A stretch of DNA of 64,000 bases from Micrococcus cohnii (GTDB lineage: Bacteria > Actinomycetota > Actinomycetes > Actinomycetales > Micrococcaceae). A model generated the notes under the pieces. That model made no database searches. It saw nothing but the letters and a program-made list of their open reading frames with translations, and had not been told where the DNA came from. This document shows positions 51,177 to 59,803 of the stretch, one piece after another (the stretch's first letter is position 1; each line of letters opens with the position of its first letter). A program made the position numbers and the translations under genes. The stretch is from contig NZ_JACHNA010000001.1 in NCBI RefSeq assembly GCF_014205175.1, forward strand, positions 1,798,001-1,862,000, in the 5' to 3' direction.

Positions 51177-52511
51177 TCAGCCCAACCGCGGATCCAGGCC
51201 GTACTGGTGGGGCACGCCCAGGTTCTCGCGCAGCGTGGACCCGGCGTACTCGGTCTTGTAGAGCCCGCGTCGCTGCAGCTCGGGCACCACCTGGTCCACG
51301 AACTCGTCGATGCCGTTCTCGTACACGTCGATCGACACCCAGAAGCCGTCTGCGGCACCGGCTTCGAACCACTCCTGCATGTGGTCCGCGGTCACCTCGG
51401 CCGGACCCACCGGCGTCGGGTGGTAGTCGATCACGCCGTGGGCCAGCACCTCACGCACGGTCCAGCCGTCACGCGCCACCGCCAGGGCCCGCTCGGAGCG
51501 CGGGTCCCCCGGGTGCGGCCGGGTGACGGCGAGCTGGTCCGGCGAGAGCGGCCGGTCCAGGTGCTCGGGGCCCAGCGACAGCCCCAGCATCATGCCGAGG
51601 TACCCGACGCGCTGGGGCAGCACATCCTTGCCGAGGGCCAGCCGCCGGTCGACGGCGTCACGCACCGTGTCCCCGAGCGCCGGCATGACGCCGGCGAAGA
51701 ACTTGATCTCGTCCGGGTCGCGGCCGGCGTCGGCGGCGGCCTGGCGCAGGGCGGCGCGCTGGGCGCGGGCATCCTCGATCGAGAACACCGCGCCGATCAC
51801 GCCGTTCGCGTACCGGCCGGCCACCTGGAGCCCGTTGCCCCCGCCGCCGGCCTGGAAGATCACGGGCTGACCCTGCGCCGAGGGCGGGATCGGCAGCGGA
51901 CCGTGCGAGCCCACATGCCGCCCCTGCATGCCGATCGGCTGGACCTTCGCCGCGTCGGCGTAGCAGCCGGCGGCCTGATCGCCGATGAACGCGTCCTCCT
52001 CCCACGAACCCCACAGACCCTGCATCACCTGGACCATCTCGTGCAGCCGCTCATACTTCTCGGTCCGCCCCAGTGCCGGGCGGCCATAGTTCGCGGCCGT
52101 GGCCTCCCCGCTCGAGGGCACCGCGTTCCACCCGGCGCGACCGCGGCTCATCACATCGAGGGTCTTGAACTGACGGGCGAGCGTGTACGCGTCGTTGTAC
52201 GACGTCGAGGCGGTGGTCACCAGGCCGATGCGCTCGGTCGCGCGGGCGACGGCGGCCAGCGTGAGCAACGGCTCGAGGGTGATCGTCGGCGGCTCATGGT
52301 CGAGGTCCTGCTGCAGATGCAGGAAGTCCGGCAGGAACAGGAAGTCGAACAGCCCGCGTTCGGCGGTCTGAGCGTGACGGACCTGCGCGTCGACGTCGGT
52401 GAGAGCGTCCGGGCTGACGCCCGGGGCGCGCCACGCGTGCGGCTGGGCGCCGAAGCCGTTGCCGAACTGCATGCCCAGGAGCATGTGGCCAGGGTTCGGG
52501 GTGGTGCTCAT
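51177..52511 (-). CDS. LLM-class flavin-dependent monooxygenase (NtaA/SnaA type)
   Basis: This is a 444-residue bacterial-luciferase-like TIM barrel of the NtaA/SnaA/DszA group. FDFLFLPDFLHLQQDLDHEP, TLAAVARATERIGLVTTAST, MSRGRAGWNAVPSSGEATAA NYG and VIFQAGGGGNGLQVA form the FMNH2 and substrate pocket in family order. It needs FMNH2 from a separate reductase; the gene 13 bases upstream encodes one. AAAGGA precedes the ATG. Likely substrates are sulfonates, sulfones or chelators. The thiosulfate uptake genes nearby make sulfur acquisition attractive, but this is inferred. Confidence 0.92.
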   Translation of the reverse strand: MSTTPNPGHMLLGMQFGNGFGAQPHAWRAPGVSPDALTDVDAQVRHAQTAERGLFDFLFLPDFLHLQQDLDHEPPTITLEPLLTLAAVARATERIGLVTTASTSYNDAYTLARQFKTLDVMSRGRAGWNAVPSSGEATAANYGRPALGRTEKYERLHEMVQVMQGLWGSWEEDAFIGDQAAGCYADAAKVQPIGMQGRHVGSHGPLPIPPSAQGQPVIFQAGGGGNGLQVAGRYANGVIGAVFSIEDARAQRAALRQAAADAGRDPDEIKFFAGVMPALGDTVRDAVDRRLALGKDVLPQRVGYLGMMLGLSLGPEHLDRPLSPDQLAVTRPHPGDPRSERALAVARDGWTVREVLAHGVIDYHPTPVGPAEVTADHMQEWFEAGAADGFWVSIDVYENGIDEFVDQVVPELQRRGLYKTEYAGSTLRENLGVPHQYGLDPRLG

Positions 52512-52524
52512 GATGGGGGTCCTT

Positions 52525-53103
52525 TCAGGAGTCGAGGCCGGGCAGGCCGAGGTACCGCGGGGAGTGGAAGACGAGCGGGCCTCGCTCGGGCTCACGCGTG
52601 GCGGTCAGCACGCGGTAGACGGCGATCGTGTGATCGCCGCCGGGGTGCTCGGCGTGCGGGGCGAGCGTGAGCGTGGCGGCGGCGTCGGGCAGCGTGATGG
52701 CTCCGTCGTCCGCGACGCGCAGGTCCACCCCGTCGAAGCGTCGCTGCGCCGGACGGCTGAGCAGGGTCCGGGCCTCGTCGTGGTGGACGGCGAGCACCGT
52801 CAGGCCCAGTCGCGGGGCCTCGCGCAGCCGTGGCCACGACGTCGAGGTGTGCGCGAGCGCGGCGAGCACGAGCGGCGGGTCGAGCGAGAGCGAGGTGAAC
52901 GAGTTGAGCAGCACGCCGGTCGGCCCCTCGGAGGTCTGCGCGGCGAGCAGCACGACGCCGGTGGGGAACGCGGCGACGGCGTGGCGCAGGACGGCGCCGT
53001 CGACAGGCGGGGTGACGTCGGACCCCGCACCGTCGGGCGGGGCGACGTGGACGTCGAGGGTCGTCAAGCTGATCTGATTATCCGGATGGTCTCTCCGCTT
53101 CAT
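52525..53103 (-). CDS. Flavin reductase, partner of the monooxygenase
   Basis: This is a 192-residue DIM6/NTAB-type FMN reductase. HAVAAFPTGVVLLAAQTSEG, LLNSFTSLSLDPPLVLAALA and the C-terminal EHPGGDHTIAVYRVL with HSPRYLGL are family positions. It reduces free FMN with NAD(P)H for the co-transcribed monooxygenase. TATTGT lies 7 bases before the ATG, and GTGACA stands 18 bases further upstream, an almost complete sigma-70-like promoter for a leaderless mRNA. Confidence 0.9.
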   Translation of the reverse strand: MKRRDHPDNQISLTTLDVHVAPPDGAGSDVTPPVDGAVLRHAVAAFPTGVVLLAAQTSEGPTGVLLNSFTSLSLDPPLVLAALAHTSTSWPRLREAPRLGLTVLAVHHDEARTLLSRPAQRRFDGVDLRVADDGAITLPDAAATLTLAPHAEHPGGDHTIAVYRVLTATREPERGPLVFHSPRYLGLPGLDS

Positions 53104-53215
53104 GCATGAGACAATACGGGGATACTCTCCGTTTTGTCACGGTGGCCTCGGTCACCGGCACGATGTCACCGACGTCAGCGGGGAGGGATCGTCGTCGCCA
53201 TGAGAGAGGACCCCT
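53104..53215. promoter_or_regulatory. Divergent flavin reductase/tetR promoter region
   Basis: The minus-strand promoter reads GTGACA (complement of 53135-53140) and TATTGT (complement of 53111-53116), 18 bases apart. The AT-rich stretch between them, ACGGAGAGTATCCCCGTAT, holds the partial symmetry CGGAGAGTATCCCCG and could be the TetR operator. The tetR side has GAGAGGA before its ATG. Confidence 0.5.
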
Positions 53216-53788
53216 ATGACCACGGCCGCACCCGCCCGTCGCCCGCGCCGGGACGCCCAGCGCAACCGCGCCGCCATCCTCGACGCCGCACGTGCCGCCT
53301 TCGCCGAGGCCGGCCTCGAGGCCCCCATGGACGCGATCGCCAAGAGTGCAGGCATCGGCGCCGGCACCCTCTACCGGCACTTCCCCACCCGCGACGACCT
53401 CGTCGCCGCCGTCCTCGAGGACCATCGGGTGGACCTCGACGAACGGGCACGCGAGCTCGCCGAGCAGGGGCTGGACCCGGCGGAGTCCCTCGAGCGCTGG
53501 CTCGACTCGCTCGAGGACTGGATGACCGCCTACGACGGGCTGCCCGAGCCGCTGCGCGCCGCCCAGTCCGGAACCTGCTCACCGTTGCGCTCGACGTGCG
53601 CGACCGCGATCGACCGGACCGAGGACTTCCTTGACGCAGCGCGACGGGCGGGCACCGTCCGCGACGGAGTGAGCGCGGAGGACCTGTTCTTCGCGGCCCT
53701 CGGCCTGGCCTGGGCGGCCGAGCAGAGCGACGGCGGGCACGCGGCGACGTTGCGCTTGTTGCTGCGGGAGGGCTGGCAGAGGCGGTGA
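53216..53788 (+). CDS. TetR-family regulator
   Basis: This is a 190-residue TetR repressor. The N-terminal HTH is AILDAARAAFAEAGLEAPMD and IAKSAGIGAGTLYRHFPTRD; the ligand domain follows (about 65-190). The C-terminal domain contains a short Cys pair (SGTCSPLRSTCATA). It is divergent from the two-gene monooxygenase operon and probably represses it until a substrate-like ligand appears. Confidence 0.9.
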   Translation: MTTAAPARRPRRDAQRNRAAILDAARAAFAEAGLEAPMDAIAKSAGIGAGTLYRHFPTRDDLVAAVLEDHRVDLDERARELAEQGLDPAESLERWLDSLEDWMTAYDGLPEPLRAAQSGTCSPLRSTCATAIDRTEDFLDAARRAGTVRDGVSAEDLFFAALGLAWAAEQSDGGHAATLRLLLREGWQRR

Positions 53789-53790
53789 AC

Positions 53791-53815
53791 GAGGGCGGCC
53801 TGACCGCCGGTCCCT
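53791..53815 (+). terminator. Possible tetR terminator
   Basis: GAGGG and CCCTC flank an inner GGCGG-CCTGA-CCGCC hairpin, 3 bases after the tetR stop. The two stems are not perfectly stacked. Confidence 0.35.
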
Positions 53816-53894
53816 CACTCATTCCCCATCCCGCATGTGACTCCGCATTGCGCCCGGTTCGCTCCGCTCAGCGCCGAGCGGGTGTCATGGTCCG

Positions 53895-55022
53895 ATGATC
53901 ATCACCGGGCTCCTGCTCGGCGCCGTGCTGGGATTCGTGTTCCAGCGCGGGCGCTTCTGCGTCACCGGCGCCTTCCGCGACCTGTTCACCATCCGCTCGA
54001 GCCGCTGGTTCACGGCGTTCATGGTGGTCGTCGCCGTGCAGTCGATCGGCGTGTTCGCCCTCGACGCGCTCGGCGTCATCACCCTCGAGTCCCCGACGTT
54101 CCCGTGGCTCGGCACGATCCTCGGCGGCCTGATCTTCGGCTTCTCGATCGTGCTGGCCGGCGGCTGCGCGACCGGCACGTACTACCGCGCCGGCGAGGGC
54201 CTCGTCGGCTCCTGGTTCGCCCTGATCTTCTACATCGTCGGCGCAGCGGCCTTCCGCAAGGGCCCGCTGGCCCCGACGACGGACGCCGTCCGCTCCGTCG
54301 AGACGCACACCGGCACGCTGCCCGCGCTCACGGGCCTGTCTCCGTGGATCTTCGTGGCGCTGCTGTGCCTGGGCGTCGGGCTGGCGGTGCGCCACCACCT
54401 GCGCCGTGAGCGGCAGCTGACCACATTCCGCCTGCCCGCCTCGAAGACGGGCCTGGCGCACGTGCTCACCGAGAAGGCGTGGCACCCGTTCGTCACCGCC
54501 GTGATCCTCGGCATGCTGGCCATCCTCGCGTGGCCGCTGTCGTGGGCGACGGGCCGCGAGTCCGGGCTCGGCATCACGGGGCCCTCCGCGAACATCGGCG
54601 CGTTCCTCGGCACGGGCGACTGGGAGCTCGTCGACTGGGGGGTCATGCTCGTGCTCGGCCTGCTCCTCGGCTCCTTCGTCGCGGCCACGGCCTCCGGTGA
54701 GTTCAAGATCCGGGTGCCCGACGCACAGACCACCGTCCGTTCGATCATCGGCGGCGTCGGCATGGGCTGGGGCGCCGCGTGGGCCGGCGGCTGCACGATC
54801 GGCAACGCGATGGTCGACACCGCCGCCTTCACCTTCCAGGGCTGGACGGCCCTCGTGTTCATGGTGCTCGGCACCGGCCTGGCCGCGAAGATCTTCATCC
54901 TCGGCCACCGGGGCACGGGCGCGACGCCGGCCCCGGCCTCCGGCGCGGACCGCACCTCGGGTGAGGGCACGGCGGCGGATGCCGGAGCGAGCCGCCCCGT
55001 GAAGCTCACGCCGATCAGCTGA
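53895..55022 (+). CDS. tsuA: YeeE/YedE thiosulfate transporter (TsuA-like)
   Basis: This is a 375-residue membrane protein with nine to ten hydrophobic segments and a duplicated structure. The conserved Cys of the thiosulfate path appear in QRGRFCVTGAF, LAGGCATGTYYRAGEG and WAGGCTIGNAM. This is the YeeE/TsuA pattern, in which thiosulfate is passed between cysteines. The C-terminal 40 residues are Ala/Gly-rich. The next gene, 49 bases downstream, is a TusA-like partner, as in TsuAB. Neither a ribosome site nor a good -10 was found; an out-of-frame ATG lies 8 bases upstream. Confidence 0.88.
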   Translation: MIITGLLLGAVLGFVFQRGRFCVTGAFRDLFTIRSSRWFTAFMVVVAVQSIGVFALDALGVITLESPTFPWLGTILGGLIFGFSIVLAGGCATGTYYRAGEGLVGSWFALIFYIVGAAAFRKGPLAPTTDAVRSVETHTGTLPALTGLSPWIFVALLCLGVGLAVRHHLRRERQLTTFRLPASKTGLAHVLTEKAWHPFVTAVILGMLAILAWPLSWATGRESGLGITGPSANIGAFLGTGDWELVDWGVMLVLGLLLGSFVAATASGEFKIRVPDAQTTVRSIIGGVGMGWGAAWAGGCTIGNAMVDTAAFTFQGWTALVFMVLGTGLAAKIFILGHRGTGATPAPASGADRTSGEGTAADAGASRPVKLTPIS

Positions 55023-55071
55023 GCACCCCGTACCCCCAAACCTCGAACCTCGAACCTCAGGAGAGAACCCC

Positions 55072-55299
55072 ATGGCACAGCACCTTCTCGAGACCGACGG
55101 CCAGGTCTGCCCCTTCCCGCTCGTCGAGGCGAATCAGGCGATGGATCAGATCCCCAGCGGCGACGAGCTCGTGATCGACTTCGACTGCACCCAGGCCACC
55201 GATTCCCTGCCGCGCTGGGCGGCCGAGAACGGCCACGAGGTCACCTCGTTCACCAAGCGCGGCGCCGCGGAGTGGACGATCGTGGTCAAGAAGGCCTGA
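55072..55299 (+). CDS. tsuB: TusA-family sulfur carrier (TsuB/YeeD-like)
   Basis: This is a 75-residue SirA/TusA-fold protein. The CPxP motif is GQVCPFPLVEANQAM (Cys13), the sulfur-carrying Cys. GDELVIDFDCTQATDSLPRW and the C-terminal EWTIVVKK complete the fold. It should receive sulfur from the transporter next door and pass it to cysteine synthesis. AGGAGAG stands about 7 bases before the ATG. Confidence 0.9.
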   Translation: MAQHLLETDGQVCPFPLVEANQAMDQIPSGDELVIDFDCTQATDSLPRWAAENGHEVTSFTKRGAAEWTIVVKKA

Positions 55300-55343
55300 C
55301 GAGCCGCAGCGCTGCGGCCGCTGCGCTGGTTCGGCCCGTCGCC

Positions 55344-55405
55344 CGATGCGTGTACAGCTGTTCCGTTCCCGACCAGGGATTCCTGGAACAGCTGTACACG
55401 CATCG
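55344..55405. terminator. 62-bp palindrome, family C copy 2
   Basis: Arms CGATGCGTGTACAGCTGTTCC and GGAACAGCTGTACACGCATCG pair perfectly over 21 bp. Relative to copy 1 the fourth base pair changed from C-G to T-A on both sides, so pairing is preserved. It lies between convergent tsuB and a CNNM gene. Confidence 0.65.
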
Positions 55406-55437
55406 CGGGGCCCATGACGCGAGGCGCCGCCCCTGCC

Positions 55438-56454
55438 TCAGTCGGCCTCGGGCAGGACCGTCCCGAGCACATCGGTCAGGGTCACGACCCCGATGAACCG
55501 GCCCCGCTCGGTGACCGCCACGAGCTGCTCACCGGCATCACGGATCTGCGTGAGCGCCTCGTGCAGCACCGTGTCCGACGGCAGCGAGTAGGCCGGGCGG
55601 ATCAGCTCCCGGATCGGCTCGTGGTCGTCGGCCAGCAGGGTGTCGCGCACATGCACGTAGCCGGGCACGGCGTCCTGCCGTCCCGGTTCATGCACGAGGA
55701 TGCGCAGGTGGCCGGAGGCGACGGCGGCCTCCTGCACGTCGGCGATCGTCGCGGTCGAGTCCACGGACACCGGGGCGGCGTCCGTGCGCAGCAGGTCGCC
55801 CATCGTGGTGCTCTGCAGGTCCAGCGCGCCCTCGATCTGCTCCTGGGCGAGCTCGTCGAGCGCGCCGGAGTCCGCCGAGTGCTCGACGAGCTGGCGGATC
55901 GAGTCCACGTCCTGTCCGCCCACGGCCGCCCGCTCGACCGGTTCGACGCCGCTGAGCTTCACCAGCCGGTTGGCCATGGCATTGGCGAACAGCAGCAGTG
56001 GCCGCACGAGCCACACGAACGCTCGCGACGGCAGCGCGACGGACTTCGCCGCGAGCTCCGGGTGCGCGATCACCCAGGACTTCGGAGCCATCTCGCCGAC
56101 GACCAGGTGCAGGAACGTCACCAGCAGCAGCGAGAGCACGAACGAGGCGGTGTCGGCCACACCCCCGGGCACGCCGATCCCGGTCAGCACGGGGCCGAGC
56201 CACGCGTCGACGGCGGGCTTCGTGACGGCGCCGAGCGCGAAGGTGCACAGGGTGATGCCCAGCTGCGCGCCGGCGAGCATGACGGTCAGCTCGTCGACGC
56301 CGCGCAGGGCGGCCCGGGCGGCGCGGCTCTGCGTGGCCTCGGCCTCGAGTCGGTGCCGACGCACGGCCAACAGGGAGAACTCCATGATCACGAACAGGGC
56401 GCTGAGCACGATCAGCGCCAGGGTCGCGAGGATCACGAACACGGGGTTGCCCAT
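55438..56454 (-). CDS. CNNM/CorC-type membrane protein with CBS pair (short)
   Basis: This is a 338-residue protein with an N-terminal CNNM (DUF21) membrane domain (about 1-190) and a C-terminal CBS pair (about 205-335). Signatures are VIMEFSLLAVRRHRLEAEAT, AGAQLGITLCTFALG and VGEMAPKSWVIAHPE. It lacks the CorC_HlyC tail of its upstream neighbour. The family is linked to magnesium or cobalt homeostasis. The start overlaps the preceding stop by one base, so the two form an operon and perhaps a heterodimer. Confidence 0.9.
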   Translation of the reverse strand: MGNPVFVILATLALIVLSALFVIMEFSLLAVRRHRLEAEATQSRAARAALRGVDELTVMLAGAQLGITLCTFALGAVTKPAVDAWLGPVLTGIGVPGGVADTASFVLSLLLVTFLHLVVGEMAPKSWVIAHPELAAKSVALPSRAFVWLVRPLLLFANAMANRLVKLSGVEPVERAAVGGQDVDSIRQLVEHSADSGALDELAQEQIEGALDLQSTTMGDLLRTDAAPVSVDSTATIADVQEAAVASGHLRILVHEPGRQDAVPGYVHVRDTLLADDHEPIRELIRPAYSLPSDTVLHEALTQIRDAGEQLVAVTERGRFIGVVTLTDVLGTVLPEAD

Positions 56455-57878
56455 CAGCGACCGCCTTCCTTGCCTCGTGCCTCGTCATCTCGTCTCGTGT
56501 CTGGTGCCTCGTCACCGGCGTCGTCCTCACGGGGCGTCTCGACGAGGCTGACTCGCACCCGGCCGGGCACGCGGCGGGTCAGCTCGAGCACCTCGACGTC
56601 GATCCGACGGTCGTGCACGGTGGCGTCCGCGCCGAAGTCACGTGTGTCCTCGGGCAGGTCCACGGCGACGGTCTGGCCCTGCTGCGGCAGGGCCCGCAGC
56701 TGCGCGATCACCAGGCCGGAGACGGTCTCGGCCTCGACCTCGGGCAGCGGGTGGCCCAGCGCGCGCTCGAGCTCGTCGAGGTGCACGTCGCCGGCCATCG
56801 TCCAGACGCCGTCGCTCTCGACCTCGAGGTCCGCCCCGGTCTCGTCGTCGTGTTCATCGGAGACGTCACCGACCAACTCCTCCGCGAGGTCCTCGAGGGT
56901 GATCACACCGGTGAACCCGCCGTGCTCGTCGATCACGCAGGCCAACTGCTCCTGCGCGCCGGAGAGCTGACGCACGGCGTCGGGCAGGGGCATCAGCGTC
57001 GGCACAATGACGGGCTCGCGCATCACCGTGGACACGGGGGCCTGCGGGTCCGCGCCGCGCAGCAGGTCCAGCAGGTGCACGACGCCGAGCGGCTCGTGGT
57101 CGCCGGAGACGACGGGGTAGCGGGTGTGGGCCTCAGACATCAGGGAGCGCACCTGGCCGACGGTCGCCTCGGGAGCGACGACGTCCACACGCGAGTGCGG
57201 GATCATGGCGTGCTGCACGTCCCGCTCGGGGAAGTCGAGCACCCGGTCGATCAGCATGGACAGATCCGCGGGCAGGGAGCCGGAGTCGCGGGAGTCCAGG
57301 ACGATGCGGTCCAGGTCCTCGGCGGTGGCGGTGGAGTCCACGTCATGGACCGGCTGAATGCCGACCAGGCGCAGCAGGCCCTCGGAGGACTTGTCGAACA
57401 CCCAGATCAGCCAGCCGAACAGGCTCAGGTAGATCTGTGTGGGGCGGGCGAGCCAGCGGACCATCGGCTCGGGCTTGGCCACCGCGAGGTTCTTCGGGTA
57501 CAGCTCGCCGATGATCATCTGCACGACGGTGGCCGCCAGCAGCACGCCGACGGTGGAGACCGCGACGGTCACGCCCGGCGGGATGCCGGTGCCGCCGAGC
57601 AACTGCACGAGGGCCGCACCGACCATAGGCTCGGCCACGTAGCCGACGAGCAGGCCGGTGATCGTGATGCCCAGCTGGGCGCCCGAGAGCATGAACGACA
57701 TGCGCCGGGTGACCTTCACGGCGCTCTGCGCGCCCGCGTCGCCGTCCTTCGCGGCCGCCTGGAGCCTCGTCCGGTCCACGGACATGTAAGAGAACTCCTG
57801 GGCGACGAAGAACCCGTTGGCGACGATGATGACCAGGATGACGGCGATGCCGACCAGCAGCATCAGCACGGGGTCCAT
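56454..57878 (-). CDS. CNNM/CorC-type membrane protein with CBS pair and CorC tail
   Basis: This is a 474-residue protein. The CNNM domain (about 1-195) has NGFFVAQEFSYMSVDRTRLQ, LSGAQLGITITGLLVGYVAE and IGELYPKNLAVAKPE. A CBS pair (about 215-335, SRVDVVAPEATVGQV; HGGFTGVITLEDLAEELVGD) and a CorC_HlyC domain (about 355-440, VWTMAGDVHLDELERALGH) follow. It is likely involved in magnesium transport or its control. The ATG at 57878 is used, with AGGAGG 11 bases upstream; a TTG at 57902 is less likely. Confidence 0.9.
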   Translation of the reverse strand: MDPVLMLLVGIAVILVIIVANGFFVAQEFSYMSVDRTRLQAAAKDGDAGAQSAVKVTRRMSFMLSGAQLGITITGLLVGYVAEPMVGAALVQLLGGTGIPPGVTVAVSTVGVLLAATVVQMIIGELYPKNLAVAKPEPMVRWLARPTQIYLSLFGWLIWVFDKSSEGLLRLVGIQPVHDVDSTATAEDLDRIVLDSRDSGSLPADLSMLIDRVLDFPERDVQHAMIPHSRVDVVAPEATVGQVRSLMSEAHTRYPVVSGDHEPLGVVHLLDLLRGADPQAPVSTVMREPVIVPTLMPLPDAVRQLSGAQEQLACVIDEHGGFTGVITLEDLAEELVGDVSDEHDDETGADLEVESDGVWTMAGDVHLDELERALGHPLPEVEAETVSGLVIAQLRALPQQGQTVAVDLPEDTRDFGADATVHDRRIDVEVLELTRRVPGRVRVSLVETPREDDAGDEAPDTRRDDEARGKEGGR

Positions 57879-57952
57879 GCGGGGCGGGGCCTCCTGAGGC
57901 AATGGGAAGAACGAACCGCGTCAGGATACCGGAGCGCGGGATCCGGCCTGAT

Positions 57953-58000
57953 CAGACCCCGACTCAGACCCCGACTCAGACGCCGGCTCAGGCCCCTGGC
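57953..58000. repeat. Four 12-bp tandem units
   Basis: CAGACCCCGACT occurs twice, followed by CAGACGCCGGCT and CAGGCCCCTGGC, a decaying tandem array in the 156-bp gap between the CNNM gene start and the amidohydrolase stop. Confidence 0.7.
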
Positions 58001-58034
58001 CTGGCCCTCGATCCCGCCTGGCCAGCCCCGCCGG

Positions 58035-59681
58035 TCATGCCCGAGCGTCGAGCAGGTGCTCGCCGTGCACGAGCCGACCGCCGACGGCCGTCGCGAGCAC
58101 CTCGATCGCACCGATTCGGTCGCTGGACACCTCGCGCGGGTCGTCGCTGAGCACCACGAAATCCGCGAGCTGCCCCGCGACGAGCCGGCCCTTGCGAGCC
58201 TCCCAACCGGTGGCCTGCGCCGAGCCGACCGTGTAGGCGCGCAGGGCCTGCTCCACCGTGATCCGCTCGTGCGCGCCGTACACCTGGCCGGTCTCGGTCA
58301 GCCGGAGCACGAAGTCCTGGATCACGTCGAGCGGACGGCCGCCGGCGACGGGGCGGTCGGAGCTGCCCGGCAGCACCATGCCGGCGCGCAGCAGCCGCCC
58401 GGCCGGGTAGGACAGCTTCTTGCGCTCGGGGCCGATGCGGTCCTCGACGGAGTCGCCGAACGCGGAGATGAAGTTCGGCTGCACCGCCATGACGACCTCC
58501 AGCTCGGCCATCCTGGCGATCTGGTCGTCCCGGACGACGCCGCCGTGCTCCACGCGGTGCGGCATGGCCGGTCGCCCGTACCGCTCCCGGGCCTCGGCGA
58601 TCACCTCGAGGGAGAAGTCGAGGGCCGCGTCGCCGATCGCGTGCATCGCCAGGCTCCACCCGGCGGCCGCGGCCGCCAGCGAGGTGCGGCGCATCTCCCC
58701 CGGGTCCTGCTGCAGGTAGCCGGCCTCGCCGGCGCAGTGATGGTAGTCCTCGGTCATCGCGGCGGTCGCCCCGAGCATCGAACCGTCGGTGAACACCTTC
58801 GTCGGGCCGATCTGCAGCCACTCATCGCCCACGCCGGTGCGCACGCCGGCATCGAGGGTGGTCAGGACGCCGTCGTCGGCGTGGCCCTCGACGGGGTGCA
58901 GGGCGTCGAGGGTGACCATCGTCTGGAAGCGGGTCTTCAGATGCCCGGCGGCGCGGGCCCGCTGGTAGGCGGCGAACTCGAGGGGACTGTGGCCGATCCA
59001 GCCGCCGGCGATGCCCGCGTCGGTCACGGAGGTGATGCCCTCGGCGGCGTACTCGGCGGACGCGCGACGCAGGCATTCGCCGATGTGCTCCTGGGACTCG
59101 GGCTGCATGAGCCGCTGCACCAGGGACATCGCGGTCTCCTCGACCAGCCCGGTGGGCCGACCGCCGCCGTCGACGTGGATGCGCCCGCCCTCGGGCTGCT
59201 GCGCGACGCCCTCGGACATGCCGATCATCTGCAGCACCGAGCCAGAGACGGTGAACGCGTGGCCCGTGTTGTGGCGGATGACGACCGGGCGGCCGCGGGC
59301 GGCGGCGTCGAGGCCGTCGCGGTCGGGCTCGCGGGTGGTCAGGTGGCCGGGATCGTAGCCGGCGCATGTGATCCATGCGCCGGGGGTCAGCTCGTCGGCG
59401 CGCTCACGCACCAGGTCGTAGATCTGCTCGTCGGTGGTGGCGTCCTCGAGGTCCACGTCGAGGCGGCTCTGCCCGAACCACACGCTGTGCGCGTGGGCGT
59501 CGTTGAACCCGGCGTGCACGAGCGTGCCGCGGGCGTCGAGCCGGTGGCGGGTGGCGAGGCCGTCGAGCTGCTCGTCCACGCCGACCACCAGGCCCTGCCA
59601 CACCCCCAGCCGGGAGGCGGCGGGGCGGGCGGGGTCGCCCGTGACGACGCGGGCGTTCTCGACGATGAGGTCGAGCTGCAT
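58035..59681 (-). CDS. Amidohydrolase, YtcJ-like
   Basis: This is a 548-residue metal-dependent amidohydrolase. The first metal site is HAGFNDAHAHSVW (about 56-68). VFTDGSMLGATAAMTEDYHH, LAMHAIGDAALDFSLEV and HRVEHGGVV supply further ligands, and PGSSDRPVAGGRPLDVIQDF the late Asp region. The C-terminal AYTVGSAQATGWEARKGRLV is usual. Members cleave N-substituted formamides or have unknown amide substrates. AGGAGGA stands 5 bases before the ATG. It is divergent from an amidase gene, so both may serve amide use. Confidence 0.88.
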   Translation of the reverse strand: MQLDLIVENARVVTGDPARPAASRLGVWQGLVVGVDEQLDGLATRHRLDARGTLVHAGFNDAHAHSVWFGQSRLDVDLEDATTDEQIYDLVRERADELTPGAWITCAGYDPGHLTTREPDRDGLDAAARGRPVVIRHNTGHAFTVSGSVLQMIGMSEGVAQQPEGGRIHVDGGGRPTGLVEETAMSLVQRLMQPESQEHIGECLRRASAEYAAEGITSVTDAGIAGGWIGHSPLEFAAYQRARAAGHLKTRFQTMVTLDALHPVEGHADDGVLTTLDAGVRTGVGDEWLQIGPTKVFTDGSMLGATAAMTEDYHHCAGEAGYLQQDPGEMRRTSLAAAAAGWSLAMHAIGDAALDFSLEVIAEARERYGRPAMPHRVEHGGVVRDDQIARMAELEVVMAVQPNFISAFGDSVEDRIGPERKKLSYPAGRLLRAGMVLPGSSDRPVAGGRPLDVIQDFVLRLTETGQVYGAHERITVEQALRAYTVGSAQATGWEARKGRLVAGQLADFVVLSDDPREVSSDRIGAIEVLATAVGGRLVHGEHLLDARA

Positions 59682-59803
59682 GGCGGTCCTCCTGGGTGGG
59701 GTGTGTTCGGAGCCGAGGCGGCGGCGCCCGCGCGCCAGAAGGAGCCCGGGCGGCGGCCTCGCCAGCCGAGCGTAGCCCGGGCAGCCCGCCTACGCTGGGG
59801 CGC

